From Phaeobacter inhibens DSM 16374 (GTDB lineage: Bacteria; Pseudomonadota; Alphaproteobacteria; Rhodobacterales; Rhodobacteraceae): 64,000 nt of DNA. The notes beneath the pieces are model-generated. The model was not told the origin of the DNA. It worked only from the letters and a program-made list of their open reading frames with translations, and made no database searches. Positions 62,126 to 64,000 of the stretch are shown here, piece by piece (positions within the stretch are counted from its first letter, which is position 1; the number at the start of each line of letters is the position of its first letter). The DNA is taken from contig NZ_KI421498.1 in NCBI RefSeq assembly GCF_000473105.1, positions 806,001 through 870,000 on the forward strand. Direction: 5' to 3'. The position numbers and the translations under genes were made by a program.

Positions 62126-63199
62126 ATGTTTACAGTCCGCGAAATCGCCACCTCGCTTCAGGCAGAGGCTGAGGGAGATCTGGATCTGACGGTCCTGCGT
62201 GCCGCTGAACCTCAGGATGCCGGGCCGGATGATCTGGCGATGGCGATGGCCCCCAAATATGCCGAGAGCCTGGACGAGGGCAGCGCCCGCGTGGGCCTTG
62301 TCTGGGAAGGTGCTGACTGGCAGGCCATGGGCCTGCAGGCGGCAATCTTTGCACCGCGCCCGCGCTTGGCCATGGGCGGCATCACCCGGCTGCTGGATCC
62401 CGGACAGGGGTTTGGGCCGGGCGTTCACCCCAGTGCTGTTATCGACCCCGAGGCCGAACTGGGCGACGGTGTCTGTGTCGGCCCGCTGGCAGTTATCGCT
62501 GCTGGCGCGCGCATTGGCGCAGGCTCGGTGATCGGGCCGCAATGCTACATCGGTGCGGATGTGACCCTCGGCCGGGACGCCCAACTACGCGAAGGTGTCA
62601 GCATTGGCGCGCGCGCGACTATCGGCGACCGGTTTCGTGCCCAACCCGGTGCGCGGGTTGGCGGCGATGGGTTTTCCTATGTCACCCCTGAGGTGTCAGG
62701 CGTGGAAACCGCCCGCAAGACCATGGGTGATCAGGGCGAGACCAAAGCGCAAAGCTGGCTGCGCATCCATTCGCTGGGAGCCGTGGACATCGGTAATGAT
62801 GTCGAGCTTGGCAGCAACTGTACCATCGACAACGGCACCATCCGCAACACGGTGATCGGCAGCGGCAGCAAGCTGGATAATCTTGTGCATGTCGGCCACA
62901 ACACCCGTGTCGGCAAGGATTGCCTGCTCTGCGGGCAGACCGGGATTTCCGGCTCGGTCGATATCGGCAATAACGTGGTTCTGGGCGGGCAGACCGGCGT
63001 TGCCGACAATATCTTCATCGGCGATGGCGTGATCGCAGGGGGGGGCACCAAAATCCTGTCCAATGTACCAGCGGGTCGCGTGGTGATGGGATATCCGGCT
63101 GTCAAAATGGAGACACATACCGAGATGTATAAGGGGCAGCGACGCCTTGGCCGTCTGATGCGCGACATTGAAGCGCTGAAGAAGGCGGTTTTCAAATAA
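62126..63199 (+). CDS. lpxD: UDP-3-O-acylglucosamine N-acyltransferase
   Basis: 357 residues from ATG 62126. It adds the N-linked hydroxyacyl chain in lipid A synthesis from an acyl-ACP. The N-terminal uridine-binding part has AAEPQDAGPDDLAMAMAPKYAE. Left-handed hexapeptide repeats run from ~110 to ~320 (VHPSAVIDPEAELGDGVCVG onward), with the catalytic His region DNLVHVGHNTRVGKD. The earlier frame start at 62036 overlaps the transpeptidase gene and is rejected. Next comes an acyl carrier protein gene. Confidence 0.94.
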   Translation: MFTVREIATSLQAEAEGDLDLTVLRAAEPQDAGPDDLAMAMAPKYAESLDEGSARVGLVWEGADWQAMGLQAAIFAPRPRLAMGGITRLLDPGQGFGPGVHPSAVIDPEAELGDGVCVGPLAVIAAGARIGAGSVIGPQCYIGADVTLGRDAQLREGVSIGARATIGDRFRAQPGARVGGDGFSYVTPEVSGVETARKTMGDQGETKAQSWLRIHSLGAVDIGNDVELGSNCTIDNGTIRNTVIGSGSKLDNLVHVGHNTRVGKDCLLCGQTGISGSVDIGNNVVLGGQTGVADNIFIGDGVIAGGGTKILSNVPAGRVVMGYPAVKMETHTEMYKGQRRLGRLMRDIEALKKAVFK

Positions 63200-63247
63200 C
63201 GGCGCAGCAACTACATCACGCAGAATACCATTGATCAGGGGTCCCTT

Positions 63248-63502
63248 ATGAGCACACAGGACAAGGTCATCGCCATCATTGCCGAACAGGCTGTGCTGGA
63301 GCCATCGGATGTGACACTCGACAGCACGCTGGAGGATCTGGGGATCGACAGCCTCGGCCTCGTCGAGAGCATCTTCGCCATTGAGGAAGAGTTTGATATC
63401 ACCATTCCTTTCAATGCCAATGAACCGGAAAAAAGCGATTTCGACATCTCCAACGTGGCAGCAATTATTGCGGGCATCGACAAGCTGATTTCAGAAAAAT
63501 GA
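63248..63502 (+). CDS. Acyl carrier protein
   Basis: 84 residues. LEDLGIDSLGLVESIFAIEEEFDI contains the phosphopantetheine serine in DSL. The sequence differs from housekeeping AcpP (no DSLDTVELVM) and the acidic insert NANEPEKSDFDISN resembles specialised carriers such as AcpXL. The position between lpxD and a ketoacyl synthase suggests a dedicated carrier for lipid A or very-long-chain acyl groups. Confidence 0.88.
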   Translation: MSTQDKVIAIIAEQAVLEPSDVTLDSTLEDLGIDSLGLVESIFAIEEEFDITIPFNANEPEKSDFDISNVAAIIAGIDKLISEK

Positions 63503-63530
63503 CAATGCGGATTCGGCTTGGAGACGACAA

Positions 63531-64000
63531 ATGAACCGGGTTGTCATCACCGGGATGGGGACGATCAACGCGCTTGGACACACTGTGTCCGAGACGATGA
63601 CCTCAATGGCCGAGGGGCGCTGCGGCATTGGCGAACTTGAGTTTCAAGATGTCGATCGTCTGTCCATCCGAATTGGGGGTCAGGTGCGCGGGTTTGAGGC
63701 GGAGGGTCGCTTTAACCGCCAGCAGATGAGCCTTTATGACCGGTTTACCCAGTTCACGTTGACAGCCGCCAAAGAGGCGATAGACCAATCCGGTCTGGAG
63801 TTTCATGGCGAGCTGTCGCAGAAATCCGGCGTGGTACTTGGCACGGCCGGCGGCGGCGTATCGACTTGGGACGATAACTATCGTTCGGTCTATGAGGCGG
63901 GGAAGAACCGTGTCCATCCCTTCGTCGTTCCAAAGTTGATGAACAACGCCGCAGCCAGTCACGTCTCCATGGAACACAATCTGAAGGGGCCAAGTTTCAC
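63531..64000 (+). CDS. Beta-ketoacyl-ACP synthase (KAS II/FabF family), 3' end outside window
   Basis: 156 residues visible. RVVITGMGTINALGHTVSETM is the KAS opening, YDRFTQFTLTAAKEAIDQSG and GVVLGTAGGGVSTWDDNY follow, and the sequence ends at NNAAASHVSMEHNLKGPSF, just before the expected active-site cysteine. The window edge cuts it, so catalytic residues cannot be checked. It begins 28 bases after the ACP gene. Confidence 0.9.
   Translation, partial: MNRVVITGMGTINALGHTVSETMTSMAEGRCGIGELEFQDVDRLSIRIGGQVRGFEAEGRFNRQQMSLYDRFTQFTLTAAKEAIDQSGLEFHGELSQKSGVVLGTAGGGVSTWDDNYRSVYEAGKNRVHPFVVPKLMNNAAASHVSMEHNLKGPSF

Overview
The window looks like a chromosomal stretch of a marine alphaproteobacterium of the order Rhodobacterales (Roseobacter group, Phaeobacter/Ruegeria-like). 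This rests on the GC-rich coding sequence, the familiar gene content (a Liv-type ABC system, a TAXI-type TRAP transporter, a non-pyrrolysine MttB-family methyltransferase, arginase/CtlX/ornithine cyclodeaminase, a dipeptide ABC system, LpxD followed by ACP and KAS) and many 4-bp ATGA operon overlaps. No insertion sequence, prophage, CRISPR array or plasmid function was seen. The genus is inference; no database search was possible.

Layout. 0-4 kb: a CheB-CheR hybrid sensory protein cut by the left edge, a divergent unknown gene and a lower-GC spacer. 4-9.5 kb: a complete branched-chain-amino-acid-type ABC operon (SBP, two permeases, two ATPases) and a family 2 glycosyltransferase. 9.5-13.2 kb: an MttB-family methyltransferase on the minus strand, then two related small outer-membrane beta-barrel genes. 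13.4-22 kb: housekeeping and metabolism (cysS, cimA, a degenerate squalene/phytoene synthase-like protein, MFS carrier, AlkA-type glycosylase, esterase, pseudouridine synthase, a candidate untranslated RNA, HNH protein). 22-25.5 kb: an arginine/citrulline-to-proline operon (rocF-ctlX-ocd) divergent from an Lrp-type regulator with a strikingly structured leader. 25.5-28.7 kb: dsbB, a YqaA-type membrane protein, tRNA-Leu(CAA) and an HD-GYP protein. 28.7-41.1 kb: a long minus-strand run reading molybdenum hydroxylase (three subunits), MoaD-like protein, MtnA, class II aldolase, M19 dipeptidase and dppABCDF. 41.8-46 kb: TAXI-TRAP transporter plus universal stress protein. 46-50.4 kb: an Att-like cassette (lipocalin-like protein, FtsX-type permease, LolD-like ATPase). 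50.5-56.2 kb: an exported small protein, K+ channel, cardiolipin synthase, YihY/BrkB protein, rlmE and ppx/gppA. 56.5-58.9 kb: a C1 module (Virulence_fact-domain protein, MetF-like reductase, methyl-H4folate:corrinoid methyltransferase). 59.2 kb to the end: tRNA-Arg(CCG), a DUF882 peptidase-like protein, an L,D-transpeptidase, lpxD, an acyl carrier protein and the start of a ketoacyl-ACP synthase.

How the genes may work together. The most suggestive assembly is the 35-41 kb run. MtnA plus a class II aldolase resemble the end of the 5'-deoxynucleoside/methylthioadenosine disposal (DHAP shunt) route, and they sit behind a molybdenum hydroxylase that could oxidise the released aldehyde. A MoaD-like protein with a ubiquitin-like RLRGG end lies between them. 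A second theme is C1/corrinoid chemistry: the MttB-family protein at 10 kb and the methyl-H4folate module at 57 kb are complementary halves of a demethylation pathway, but the corrinoid protein and its reactivase are not in this window. The best regulatory observations are the rocF/lrp intergenic hairpins that can mask the lrp ribosome-binding site, and a promoter-terminator unit with no protein gene at 21.0-21.3 kb.
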